Shown: positions 1 to 5,498 of the stretch, piece after piece
Numbering within the stretch: position 1 is the first letter of the stretch
Layout of the letters: each line of letters begins with the position of its first letter
Origin: Gammaproteobacteria bacterium
GTDB taxonomy: Bacteria > Pseudomonadota > Gammaproteobacteria > Chromatiales > Sedimenticolaceae
Direction of reading: 5' to 3'
Length of the DNA: 7,958 bases
Assembly (NCBI GenBank): GCA_020445245.1
Contig: JAGRHB010000074.1
Coordinates: 1 to 7,958 of the forward strand
Program-made: the position numbers and the translations under genes
Notes under the pieces: generated by a model
What the model was told of the DNA's origin: nothing
What the model saw: the letters and a program-made list of their open reading frames with translations, nothing else
Database searches by the model: none

Positions 1-2
1 CC

Positions 3-194
3 GCGTCCTGGCCCGAGGTGCCCGTGAACGTCGTGCGGCCACGCGCCAGCGCGCAGGACAAGGGAGCGTACGACGATCAGGCCGCGAAACTGGCCGGGAT
101 GTTTCACGACAACTTCAAGGCATTCGCCGACCAGGTGCCGGAGTCGATTGCCGCGGCCGGACCACGGGCAGGCGACCGCAAGACGGTGTCCTGA
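3..194 (+). CDS. pckA: Phosphoenolpyruvate carboxykinase (ATP), C-terminal end (5' part outside window)
   Basis: Only the last 63 residues and the stop codon are present; the open frame continues off the left edge. The visible part reads VNVVRPR, then a short charged stretch, then KLAGMFHDNFKAF and finally AAAGP. This matches my memory of the end of ATP-dependent PEP carboxykinase, where E. coli PckA has a DPRNT segment followed by AKLFIDNFDKY and VAAGPKL. The enzyme converts oxaloacetate and ATP to phosphoenolpyruvate, CO2 and ADP in the cytoplasm, the first committed gluconeogenic step. None of the catalytic motifs (P-loop, metal site) lies in the window, so the call rests on C-terminal similarity and frame alone. 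A tail of about ten residues follows the AAAGP point, slightly longer than in E. coli. The next gene starts 15 bases downstream and may be cotranscribed. Confidence 0.8.
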   Translation, partial: ASWPEVPVNVVRPRASAQDKGAYDDQAAKLAGMFHDNFKAFADQVPESIAAAGPRAGDRKTVS

Positions 195-209
195 CAGGGG
201 GCGCCCGGG

Positions 210-851
210 GTGACGGACCTCAAGAACGTCGATGGCCACTTCTATCCGCCTTTCGACAGGGGGTGGGGCGGTTTTGCGGAAGAGCTTTTCCACTACACCT
301 CGCGGTACTGCTTCACCGTTGAGGTGTTTCTGCGCAACCTGAGTGGCGACGACTCGTTTTCGATGAGCGGGTACTCTGCAGCCATGCTGAGTCCACGGCA
401 GCGCGATCTGATGGCTGCGGTGTTGTCCTGTGGCCCGGATCACGGCAGTGCCGCCGCTGTCATGTCCATTGTTCGGGCGGTCCTGCGCGGCGAGCAAGAT
501 GTTGACGACACGGTGGCGTCGGATTATCGCGAGTGCCTGCAGAATCTGCCGAAAGCGGAAACGGTGGCGCACAAGCCGCACGCCGATGCCGCGGTGGCGG
601 CTGAGGTGGACCCCCTCGACCCTTTCATGAGCCTGGCGGAGCGACTGCTGATGCCGGTGGCCGTCCGCGGCAACCATGTCGAGGTCTCACTGCATCAGCT
701 GGCGCGGCACCTGCAGTCACCGAATTCCACGCTGCGAGGCAACCTGCACAACGCCGTGGTCGATCTGCACAATGCGGGTTATGTGCTGCGCAATCATCCG
801 CATCTGACGCACGCCGAGGCGCAGTCGATCGCCGATCATGATCCGCGCTGA
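210..851 (+). CDS. Unrecognised 213-aa protein with a probable C-terminal winged helix
   Basis: I do not recognise this protein. It starts at GTG with a G-rich Shine-Dalgarno-like run (AGGGGG, 196-201) eight bases upstream, and no in-frame ATG would give a sensible shorter product. There is no signal peptide or membrane segment, so it is probably cytoplasmic. The N-terminal part (about 1-110) is mixed alpha/beta with aromatic-rich ends and three cysteines (34, 74, 109). Residues 115-140 look like an Ala/Asp/His-rich linker. Residues 157-195 have the pattern of a winged helix-turn-helix: a helix around SLHQLARHL, a turn with PNST, a second helix LRGNLHNAVVDLHNAG, then YVLRN as a possible wing strand. 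It sits 15 bases after pckA and ends 173 bases before trpB, so it could be carried on the pckA transcript. A role in local regulation is only inference; a non-DNA-binding winged helix is equally possible. Base composition resembles the neighbouring genes. Confidence 0.7.
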   Translation: MTDLKNVDGHFYPPFDRGWGGFAEELFHYTSRYCFTVEVFLRNLSGDDSFSMSGYSAAMLSPRQRDLMAAVLSCGPDHGSAAAVMSIVRAVLRGEQDVDDTVASDYRECLQNLPKAETVAHKPHADAAVAAEVDPLDPFMSLAERLLMPVAVRGNHVEVSLHQLARHLQSPNSTLRGNLHNAVVDLHNAGYVLRNHPHLTHAEAQSIADHDPR

Positions 852-852
852 A

Positions 853-879
853 CGGCGGGCCGACGGGGCCGGCCCGGCG
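853..879 (+). terminator. GC-rich hairpin after the unknown gene (weak terminator candidate)
   Basis: Two 10-base arms, 853-862 and 870-879, pair with a single mismatch around a 7-base loop (CGGCGGGCCG and CGGCCCGGCG). The hairpin begins two bases after the stop codon of the preceding gene, where a terminator for the pckA transcript would be expected. There is no run of T after it, so it may be a pause or 3'-end protecting structure instead of a classical intrinsic terminator. Confidence 0.35.
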
Positions 880-901
880 CACTCCCAACCGCCGACGGCA
901 A

Positions 902-913
902 CAATCAGGATTG
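902..913. repeat. Small inverted repeat upstream of trpB
   Basis: CAATC AG GATTG is a perfect 5-2-5 inverted repeat, in the AT-richer patch (902-933) of the otherwise GC-rich spacer before trpB. It could be an operator half-site pair, but at this length it may arise by chance. It does not resemble the E. coli TrpR operator. A second short palindrome (ACACA G TGTGT, 1003-1013) lies in the likely leader just before the trpB start. Confidence 0.25.
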
Positions 914-978
914 AAGAAAATAGCGGCAAAAAGCGCCGTGTTCCTGCGCCGCGTCAAGGGACGGGGCCGCGCCAGAGG

Positions 979-984
979 TAAACT
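979..984 (+). promoter_or_regulatory. Possible -10 box for trpB
   Basis: TAAACT matches four of six bases of the sigma-70 -10 consensus and lies 41 bases before the trpB ATG. No convincing -35 hexamer is present at 16-18 bases upstream, so an activator may be needed or the site may be spurious. The same hexamer occurs just before the DUF2066 gene at 5486-5491. Confidence 0.3.
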
Positions 985-1024
985 TCCATGCTTCGTTTAT
1001 CGACACAGTGTGTGAGATACGCCC

Positions 1025-2224
1025 ATGAAGATGCCATCCATCCCCATGCCCGACGAGAACGGCTATTTCGGCGAATATGGAGGCCAGTTCATCCCGCCGG
1101 AACTCAAGTCGGTGATGGACGAGATCACCGCAGCCTACCTGGAGATTCGTGACAGCGCGGCGTTCCAGGACGAGCTGCGCGAACTGCAGTCGACGTACAT
1201 CGGGCGCCCCAGCCCGCTGTTCTATGCCAGGCGGTTGTCGGAACACCTCGGCGGCGCGCGCATCTTCCTCAAGCGTGAAGACCTGAACCACACCGGCGCG
1301 CACAAGATCAATCACTGCATCGGTGAGGCCCTGCTGGCCAAGCACATGGGCAAGAAGAAGGTGCTTGCGGAGACGGGTGCCGGCCAGCACGGCGTGGCCC
1401 TGGCGACCGCCTGCGCACTGGTCGGTATCCCCTGCGAGATCCACATGGGGCAGGTCGATATCGAGAAGGAGCACCCCAACGTCACCAAGATGAAGATCCT
1501 GGGTTGCGATCTGGTGCCGGTGACACGCGGTACGGCCACACTGAAAGATGCAGTGGATTCGGCGTTCGAGTCTTATCTCAAGGACCCGGTCAACAGCATC
1601 TACGCGATCGGCTCTGTAGTCGGACCACATCCATTCCCGATGATGGTGCGTGATTTCCAGCAGGTGGTCGGTGAAGAGGCGCGGGAGCAGTTTCTTGCGC
1701 TGGAGGGACGGCTGCCGACACGGATCACCGCCTGTGTCGGCGGCGGCTCGAACGCGATGGGCCTTTTCACCGCCTTCCTCGACGACGAGGACGTGCGCAT
1801 CGTCGGGGTCGAACCTGCCGGGCACGGCCTGGACACGCCGGATCACGCGGCGACACTGACCCTCGGTCAGCCCGGCGTGCTGCACGGCTTCAGGTGCTAC
1901 AACCTTCAGGATGCGCAGGGCAACCCGCTGCCGGTGTATTCCATTGCCTCCGGGCTGGACTATCCCGGTGTGGGGCCGCAGCACTGCTTCCTGAAGGACA
2001 TCAAACGCGTCGAATATGCCACCGCAACCGACCAGGAGTGTCTGGATGCGTTCATGACACTCTCGCGCATGGAAGGCATCATCCCGGCACTGGAGTCGGC
2101 GCACGCGGTCGCGTATGCGATGCGCGAGGCACCGGCCATGGACAAAGAGGACACGATTCTGGTCAATCTGTCGGGGCGCGGTGACAAGGATGCAGACTTC
2201 GTTGCCGCGAGGCTCGGACTCTGA
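1025..2224 (+). CDS. trpB: Tryptophan synthase beta chain, stand-alone
   Basis: This 399-residue protein is full length for TrpB, the PLP enzyme that joins indole (normally tunnelled from TrpA) with L-serine to give L-tryptophan. Catalytic and cofactor features are all present: GAHK with the PLP Schiff-base lysine K94, AETGAGQHG with E116 and Q121, the phosphate-binding GGGSN at 239-243, D312 in GLDYPGVG, E357 in PALES, and S383 in NLSGRGDKD. It is therefore expected to be active. The region facing the alpha subunit differs from classical TrpB. The usual NEALRDW motif after TLKDA (171-175) reads DSAFESY (178-184), the arginine of the E. coli VERQ segment is K148, and the protein contains no tryptophan at all. 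K174, equivalent to the alpha-contacting K167 of E. coli, is kept. No trpA or trpF lies nearby; the gene sits between an unknown gene and dcd, unlike the usual trpFBA order. It may be a second copy for indole salvage or the only copy split from trpA. The start is the first ATG, with a weak GAG eight bases upstream; ATGs at codons 3 and 8 are alternatives. Confidence 0.96.
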   Translation: MKMPSIPMPDENGYFGEYGGQFIPPELKSVMDEITAAYLEIRDSAAFQDELRELQSTYIGRPSPLFYARRLSEHLGGARIFLKREDLNHTGAHKINHCIGEALLAKHMGKKKVLAETGAGQHGVALATACALVGIPCEIHMGQVDIEKEHPNVTKMKILGCDLVPVTRGTATLKDAVDSAFESYLKDPVNSIYAIGSVVGPHPFPMMVRDFQQVVGEEAREQFLALEGRLPTRITACVGGGSNAMGLFTAFLDDEDVRIVGVEPAGHGLDTPDHAATLTLGQPGVLHGFRCYNLQDAQGNPLPVYSIASGLDYPGVGPQHCFLKDIKRVEYATATDQECLDAFMTLSRMEGIIPALESAHAVAYAMREAPAMDKEDTILVNLSGRGDKDADFVAARLGL

Positions 2225-2265
2225 CGATGACGCCGCACCCCGGGCGTGGCGCCGTCGCGCTGGTG

Positions 2266-2271
2266 TAGACT
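2266..2271 (+). promoter_or_regulatory. Possible -10 box for dcd
   Basis: TAGACT lies 36 bases before the dcd start, within the 83-base trpB-dcd spacer, and matches four of six -10 consensus bases. There is no clear -35 partner. It would give a leader of about 30 bases containing the GGAGA ribosome binding site at 2293-2297. dcd could equally be read from the trpB promoter, since no terminator-like hairpin with a T run is seen between them. Confidence 0.25.
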
Positions 2272-2307
2272 CAGGCCTCGCAACGCCATGCCGGAGACCT
2301 GAAAGCC

Positions 2308-2904
2308 ATGAGACTCTGCGACAGTGACATCATCGCGGCGCTTGATCAGCAGCGCATACGCATCGAACCGCGCCCGGACGACCGGGCGATCACCGGCGTA
2401 TCGGTCGACCTGCGCCTCGGTCACCGTTTTCGCGTGTTCAGTTCGCACACCATCCCCTACATCGATCTGTCCGGTTCGCGCGAGCAGGTCAACCTGGCGG
2501 TGGAAAAAGTCATGGGCGACGAGATCTACATCAGCGAGCAGGAGACCTTCGTGCTGCACCCGGGCGAGCTGGCACTGGGTACCACTTTCGAGTCCATCAC
2601 GCTGCCGGATGATCTGGTCGGCTGGCTCGATGGACGTTCCAGCCTGGCGCGCCTGGGCCTGATGGTGCACGTGACGGCGCACCGTATCGATCCGGGCTGG
2701 AGTGGCAATATCGTGCTCGAGTTCTTCAACTCCGGAAAACTGCCCTTGGCGCTGCGTCCGGGCATGGCGATCGGTGCAATGAGCTTCGAGACCCTGACCG
2801 GACCGGCACGCCACCCCTATACCAAACGGGACGACGCCAAGTACCGCGGACAGAGCGGCCCGGTCGCGAGTCGCATCAGTGAGGATCACCAGGGGTCTGG
2901 CTGA
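2308..2904 (+). CDS. dcd: dCTP deaminase (monofunctional, E. coli type)
   Basis: This enzyme hydrolyses dCTP to dUTP and ammonia in the cytoplasm, supplying dUTP that dUTPase turns into dUMP for thymidylate synthesis. The 198 residues align with E. coli Dcd (193 aa, from memory) almost without gaps, starting MRLCD and including the long block [20 protein letters not shown] (103-122) followed by [12 protein letters not shown] (123-133). The expected active-site residues are in register: S111, R115, the catalytic glutamate E138 in the VLEFF strand, and the C-terminal lid residues Y171, Y179 and Q182. The family forms homotrimers of the dUTPase fold. The start ATG has GGAGA ten bases upstream. 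After the conserved VASRI (186-190) the protein has an eight-residue tail, SEDHQGSG, a little longer than E. coli's. That tail is encoded in the 29 bases that overlap the convergent lipoprotein gene on the other strand. Confidence 0.98.
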   Translation: MRLCDSDIIAALDQQRIRIEPRPDDRAITGVSVDLRLGHRFRVFSSHTIPYIDLSGSREQVNLAVEKVMGDEIYISEQETFVLHPGELALGTTFESITLPDDLVGWLDGRSSLARLGLMVHVTAHRIDPGWSGNIVLEFFNSGKLPLALRPGMAIGAMSFETLTGPARHPYTKRDDAKYRGQSGPVASRISEDHQGSG

Positions 2905-3631
2905 GTGTCTCCAGGACCATCTGCACGGTTTTGCCGTCCCAGCTGTGTGACACGCGCAGCGGCAGAGGGAAGGACTGCACGTCGAACCACAGCATGCGCG
3001 TTTCGCCCTTCTCGGGGGTGGCGCGGGCTATACCCACCGCGCGGTAGCTTCCGGCCGGAACCTCTACCGTTTCCATACCCCTGACCTCTAGGCGGGTCTG
3101 TTCGCTGGCCTGCGGTGATGCGATCTGGACCTGTACCGCGCCGGTACCGGCTGCGGCCAGACGTCGGGCGGCCAGAAGATAGCTGAGGCGGTCGTGGGTA
3201 CCCGGCTGCAGGCGGACCGTCTGCTTTTCGTCGCCATTGACCAGGCGCAAGGCATGGCTTTCCCAATCGAACAGCAGGTTGATGACCTCGATGTGCTCAC
3301 CGTCGATGACACTGTGGGTGAATTCGGTCGGCCGGATCTGTGTACTGTCGTAGTTGCCGCGGCTGCTCTCCAGGACCTCGTGTCCCTCGGCCTGCTGCAT
3401 CTTTCCGGCAGGTATCGTCAGCGCTTCGATGACGTAACTGCCGTCGGCCATGATCTGCATCGAGAAGAACGCATTGCCGACCAATGCTTCGTTGAACATC
3501 AGGCCATAGACCGCCTCCACCTGGACGGGCTTTTCCATCTCGAACGGCGCGGCGACCTCGGGGGCCGGCGTGCACGCGACCAGCGTGAGCATCAGCGTCA
3601 CGCCGGAGATTCGGCGGATCAGGCGCAGCAC
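2876..3631 (-). CDS. DUF3108-family lipoprotein
   Basis: This is a predicted exported lipoprotein of about 251 residues. The chosen GTG start (3629-3631) gives a textbook lipoprotein signal: a short n-region with three arginines, a hydrophobic core (SGVTLMLTL), and the lipobox LVAC with the acylated cysteine at residue 20. The next residue is Thr, not Asp, which favours outer-membrane sorting. An ATG at 3667 would add 12 residues and push further into purN; it is a less natural signal peptide but cannot be excluded. The mature part is beta-rich. Its order of motifs ([18 protein letters not shown] near the start, [16 protein letters not shown] in the middle, then [17 protein letters not shown] and a closing [11 protein letters not shown] segment) resembles the DUF3108 family as I know it, whose function is not established. 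The gene overlaps the end of purN by 13 bases, so it is almost certainly translated from the purM-purN message. A DUF3108 gene next to purN is, as I recall, also found in Pseudomonas. Its 3' end overlaps dcd by 29 bases. Confidence 0.85.
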   Translation of the reverse strand: MLRLIRRISGVTLMLTLVACTPAPEVAAPFEMEKPVQVEAVYGLMFNEALVGNAFFSMQIMADGSYVIEALTIPAGKMQQAEGHEVLESSRGNYDSTQIRPTEFTHSVIDGEHIEVINLLFDWESHALRLVNGDEKQTVRLQPGTHDRLSYLLAARRLAAAGTGAVQVQIASPQASEQTRLEVRGMETVEVPAGSYRAVGIARATPEKGETRMLWFDVQSFPLPLRVSHSWDGKTVQMVLETLSQTPGDPH

Positions 3632-4275
3632 TCGACCGGTCCCGGCAGTGCCTTGCCATCGAGCCACACGCCGCCGTCTTGCAGCCGGACCCGTCCCTGC
3701 GCGTACCAGCGCACCACCTCCGGAAGCAGTTGGTGTTCGCGTGCCAGCACGCGTGCGGCCAGGGACGCCTCGTCATCGCCGTCCAGGACCGGGACGCGCA
3801 CCTGGGCGATCACCGGGCCGCCATCCAGCTCGTCGGTGACGAAGTGCACGCTGGCACCGTGCTCACTGACGCCGGCCTCGAGCGCACGACGGTGGGTGTG
3901 CAGGCCCTGAAAATCGGGCAGCAGCGAGGGGTGGATGTTGAGCATGCGGCCGCCGTAGCGACCGACGAAGTCACTCGTCAGGATGCGCATGAAACCGGCG
4001 AGCACGACCAGGTCCGGGGAGAATTCGTCGATGGCCTTCGCCAGCGCGGCGTCGAAACTGTCCCGGTCGGGGAACAGGGTGTGATCGACCACCCGTGTCG
4101 GTATCCCGGCGGCGCCCGCCCTCTGCAGGCCGAGCACCCCGGGGCGGTTGCTGATCACGCCGCAGACGGAGAATTGCGATTCCGGCGCGGCGGCAGCGTC
4201 GATCAATGCCTGCAGGTTGCTGCCGCTGCCCGAGACGAGCACGACGACCGCGAGGCGCCCGTCCGGCCTGCTCAT
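3619..4275 (-). CDS. purN: Phosphoribosylglycinamide formyltransferase (10-formyl-THF dependent)
   Basis: PurN transfers a formyl group from 10-formyltetrahydrofolate to GAR, giving FGAR, the third step of de novo purine synthesis. With the start at 4275 the protein has 218 residues, close to E. coli PurN (212). The phosphate-binding loop SGSGSNLQ is at 15-22, and [10 protein letters not shown] at 90-99. The catalytic triad is in register as N113 and H115 (in LNIHPSLLP) and D151 (in [11 protein letters not shown]). The C-terminal [10 protein letters not shown] matches the E. coli ending. An upstream ATG at 4302 is open in frame, but the start at 4275 forms a classic ATGA overlap with the purM stop, matches the family length and implies translational coupling to purM; no strong Shine-Dalgarno sequence precedes it. 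The last 13 bases overlap the GTG start of the lipoprotein gene, and the protein ends in an unusual Cys-Cys-Ala. Confidence 0.97.
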   Translation of the reverse strand: MSRPDGRLAVVVLVSGSGSNLQALIDAAAAPESQFSVCGVISNRPGVLGLQRAGAAGIPTRVVDHTLFPDRDSFDAALAKAIDEFSPDLVVLAGFMRILTSDFVGRYGGRMLNIHPSLLPDFQGLHTHRRALEAGVSEHGASVHFVTDELDGGPVIAQVRVPVLDGDDEASLAARVLAREHQLLPEVVRWYAQGRVRLQDGGVWLDGKALPGPVECCA

Positions 4276-5330
4276 GTGTAGCGGACGCAGGGCGCCTCGC
4301 ATGCGCAGGTGGCGATCTCACCGATCCGGAACACCGTCTCGCCCTGATCCTGCAGGACCTGCATCGCACGTTCGGCCGCCTGCGCCGGGACGCATACGAC
4401 CATGCCGATGCCGCAATTGAAGGTGCGCAGCATCTCGGTTTCGGCGATCCGCCCGGCACGCTGCAGCCACGCAAACACCGCCGGCAGCTGCCAGCTGTCG
4501 CGCCGAATCTGTGCGCAGCTGTTGTCGGGCAGGACGCGAGGGATATTTTCCGTCAGGCCGCCCCCGGTGATATGCGCCAGCGCGTGGACCTCGACCTCAC
4601 CCAGCAGGGACAGCAGTGACTTCACATAGATGCGGGTTGGTGCGATCAGCGCATCGGCCAGGGTGACGTCGCCGATCGGCTGTTGCAGGTCCGCCTCGCT
4701 GACCTCCAGCACCTTGCGCACCAGCGAATAACCGTTGGAGTGCGGCCCGGACGACGCAAGACCGAGCAGGACATCGCCGACCTGCACACTGGCGGGCTGC
4801 AGGATACGCGATTTCTCCACGATACCCACGGCAAACCCCGCGAGGTCATAGTCGCCAGCGGTGTACATGCCGGGCATCTCCGCGGTCTCACCGCCGGTCA
4901 GCGCGCAGCCGGCCAGCTCACAGCCGCGGGCGATGCCGCCGATCACGTCGGCGGCGGTGTCGACATCCAGCCTGCCGGTTGCGTAGTAGTCGAGGAAAAA
5001 CAGCGGTTCGGCGCCGGATACGACGATGTCGTTGACACACATTGCCACCAGGTCGATGCCGATGGTGTCGTGACGCCCGAGTTGCATCGCCAGCTTCAGT
5101 TTGGTGCCGACGCCGTCGGTACCCGATACCAGCACAGGTTCGCGGAAGCGGTCGGTCGGGAGCTCGAACAGCGCACCAAAGCCACCGAGCCCGGCCATCA
5201 CGCCGGGACGGAAGGTACTCTTCACGATCGGCTTGATCCGTTCGACCAGGGCATTCCCGGCGTCGATGTCGACCCCGGCCTGGGCGTAACTCAAGCTGCC
5301 GGTATCGCTGCTGGTGGGTTGTTCGCTCAA
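4272..5330 (-). CDS. purM: Phosphoribosylformylglycinamidine cyclo-ligase (AIR synthetase)
   Basis: PurM closes the imidazole ring: FGAM and ATP give AIR, ADP and phosphate, the fifth step of IMP synthesis. Numbered from the longest frame (363 codons from ATG 5363), the family signatures are SGTDGVGTK (80-88, ATP/phosphate loop), DLVAMCVND (104-112), [11 protein letters not shown] (157-167), [14 protein letters not shown] (204-217) and [11 protein letters not shown] (266-276). I place the start at the TTG at 5328-5330 (codon 12), giving 352 residues that begin [15 protein letters not shown], like the short E. coli N-terminus before SLSYKDAGVD. That TTG has GGAG (5337-5340) six bases upstream, and a -10 box overlaps the 5363 ATG. 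The ATG at 5363 also has an AGGGG nearby, so it remains an alternative. The C-terminus overlaps purN by four bases (ATGA). The order purM-purN matches E. coli, here with a lipoprotein gene appended. Confidence 0.97.
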   Translation of the reverse strand: MSEQPTSSDTGSLSYAQAGVDIDAGNALVERIKPIVKSTFRPGVMAGLGGFGALFELPTDRFREPVLVSGTDGVGTKLKLAMQLGRHDTIGIDLVAMCVNDIVVSGAEPLFFLDYYATGRLDVDTAADVIGGIARGCELAGCALTGGETAEMPGMYTAGDYDLAGFAVGIVEKSRILQPASVQVGDVLLGLASSGPHSNGYSLVRKVLEVSEADLQQPIGDVTLADALIAPTRIYVKSLLSLLGEVEVHALAHITGGGLTENIPRVLPDNSCAQIRRDSWQLPAVFAWLQRAGRIAETEMLRTFNCGIGMVVCVPAQAAERAMQVLQDQGETVFRIGEIATCACEAPCVRYT

Positions 5331-5336
5331 GACTGA

Positions 5337-5340
5337 CTCC
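5337..5340 (-). promoter_or_regulatory. Ribosome binding site supporting the TTG start of purM
   Basis: On the minus strand GGAG is followed by six bases and then TTG, AGC, GAA. Strength and spacing are ideal for initiation at the TTG (5330), and its presence inside the longer frame is hard to explain otherwise. Confidence 0.5.
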
Positions 5341-5361
5341 GCGCAGGGCTGCAAAAGCGGC

Positions 5362-5391
5362 ATTTTAGCCCCTGCGCGCAGATCGCACCAA
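5362..5391 (-). promoter_or_regulatory. Predicted sigma-70 promoter of the purM-purN-lipoprotein operon
   Basis: Reading the minus strand, TTGGTG (5386-5391, three of six consensus bases) is followed after 18 bases by TAAAAT (5362-5367, five of six). Transcription would start near 5355, inside the longest purM frame, leaving a leader of about 25 bases that contains the GGAG at 5337-5340 and leads to the TTG start. The near-consensus -10 box is unusual in DNA this rich in GC. Confidence 0.5.
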
Positions 5392-5405
5392 GGTGCCGAT
5401 GAAAC

Positions 5406-5415
5406 AACCGCGGTT
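5406..5415. repeat. 10-bp perfect palindrome in the purM / DUF2066 divergent region
   Basis: AACCGCGGTT reads the same on both strands and lies 15 bases upstream of the predicted purM -35 box, a plausible operator position. It does not match the E. coli PurR box. The flanks continue the symmetry if one base is skipped (ACA on the left, TTTGT on the right). Confidence 0.35.
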
Positions 5416-5428
5416 TGTGCGGTGGCTG

Positions 5429-5443
5429 ATCTGCGGTGCAGAT
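5429..5443. repeat. 6-3-6 inverted repeat in the purM / DUF2066 divergent region
   Basis: ATCTGC GGT GCAGAT is a perfect inverted repeat centred about midway between purM and the DUF2066 gene. A third GCAGAT occurs at 5378-5383; CGCAGATC (5377-5384) and GATCTGCG (5428-5435) form a perfect 8-base inverted pair 43 bases apart. Such repeated half-sites could bind a dimeric regulator. The three-base loop also allows a weak hairpin. Confidence 0.35.
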
Positions 5444-5485
5444 GCCGCGCTCAACTTGACCCACCACCGCAAATCGCAACCGGGT

Positions 5486-5491
5486 TAAACT
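5486..5491 (+). promoter_or_regulatory. Possible -10 box for the DUF2066 gene, very close to its start
   Basis: TAAACT ends only seven bases before the ATG at 5499, so a transcript from it would begin at or next to the start codon and be leaderless. A TTGACC at 5456-5461 resembles a -35 box, but its 24-base distance is too long for standard sigma-70 spacing. Confidence 0.3.
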
Positions 5492-5498
5492 CCGCGCC

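Noticed and set aside
625..957. Minus-strand frame reading out of the spacer before trpB, with a short hydrophobic N-terminus.
   Set aside because: Arg/Ala/Pro-rich shadow of the unknown plus-strand gene, with no ribosome binding site or conserved pattern.
985..1024. Possible trp-type attenuator leader before trpB.
   Set aside because: There is no short leader ORF with Trp codons and no pair of competing hairpins in the available 40 bases.
905..2104. A 399-codon open frame on the minus strand opposite trpB, the same length as TrpB itself.
   Set aside because: It is a shadow of a high-GC gene: composition is His/Arg/Val-rich with no recognisable motif, and the plus-strand frame is unambiguously trpB. 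The equal length is coincidence, since the two frames are offset by 120 bases.
1960..2889. A 309-codon open frame on the minus strand opposite the end of trpB and dcd.
   Set aside because: It spans two well-recognised genes on the other strand and shows no family motif; typical third-position GC shadow.
3679..4281. Long plus-strand frames opposite purN and purM (also 4683-5336).
   Set aside because: Both lie antisense to certain purine genes and have the His/Gln/Val-rich composition of shadows.
4276..4302. Upstream ATG giving purN nine more residues.
   Set aside because: The ATGA overlap at 4272-4275 and the normal family length favour the downstream ATG.
5468..5484. CGCAAATCGCAAC resembling part of an E. 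coli PurR box.
   Set aside because: It lacks the palindromic ACGTTTNCGT half, and lies closer to the DUF2066 gene than to purM; read as a short direct repeat of CGCAA.
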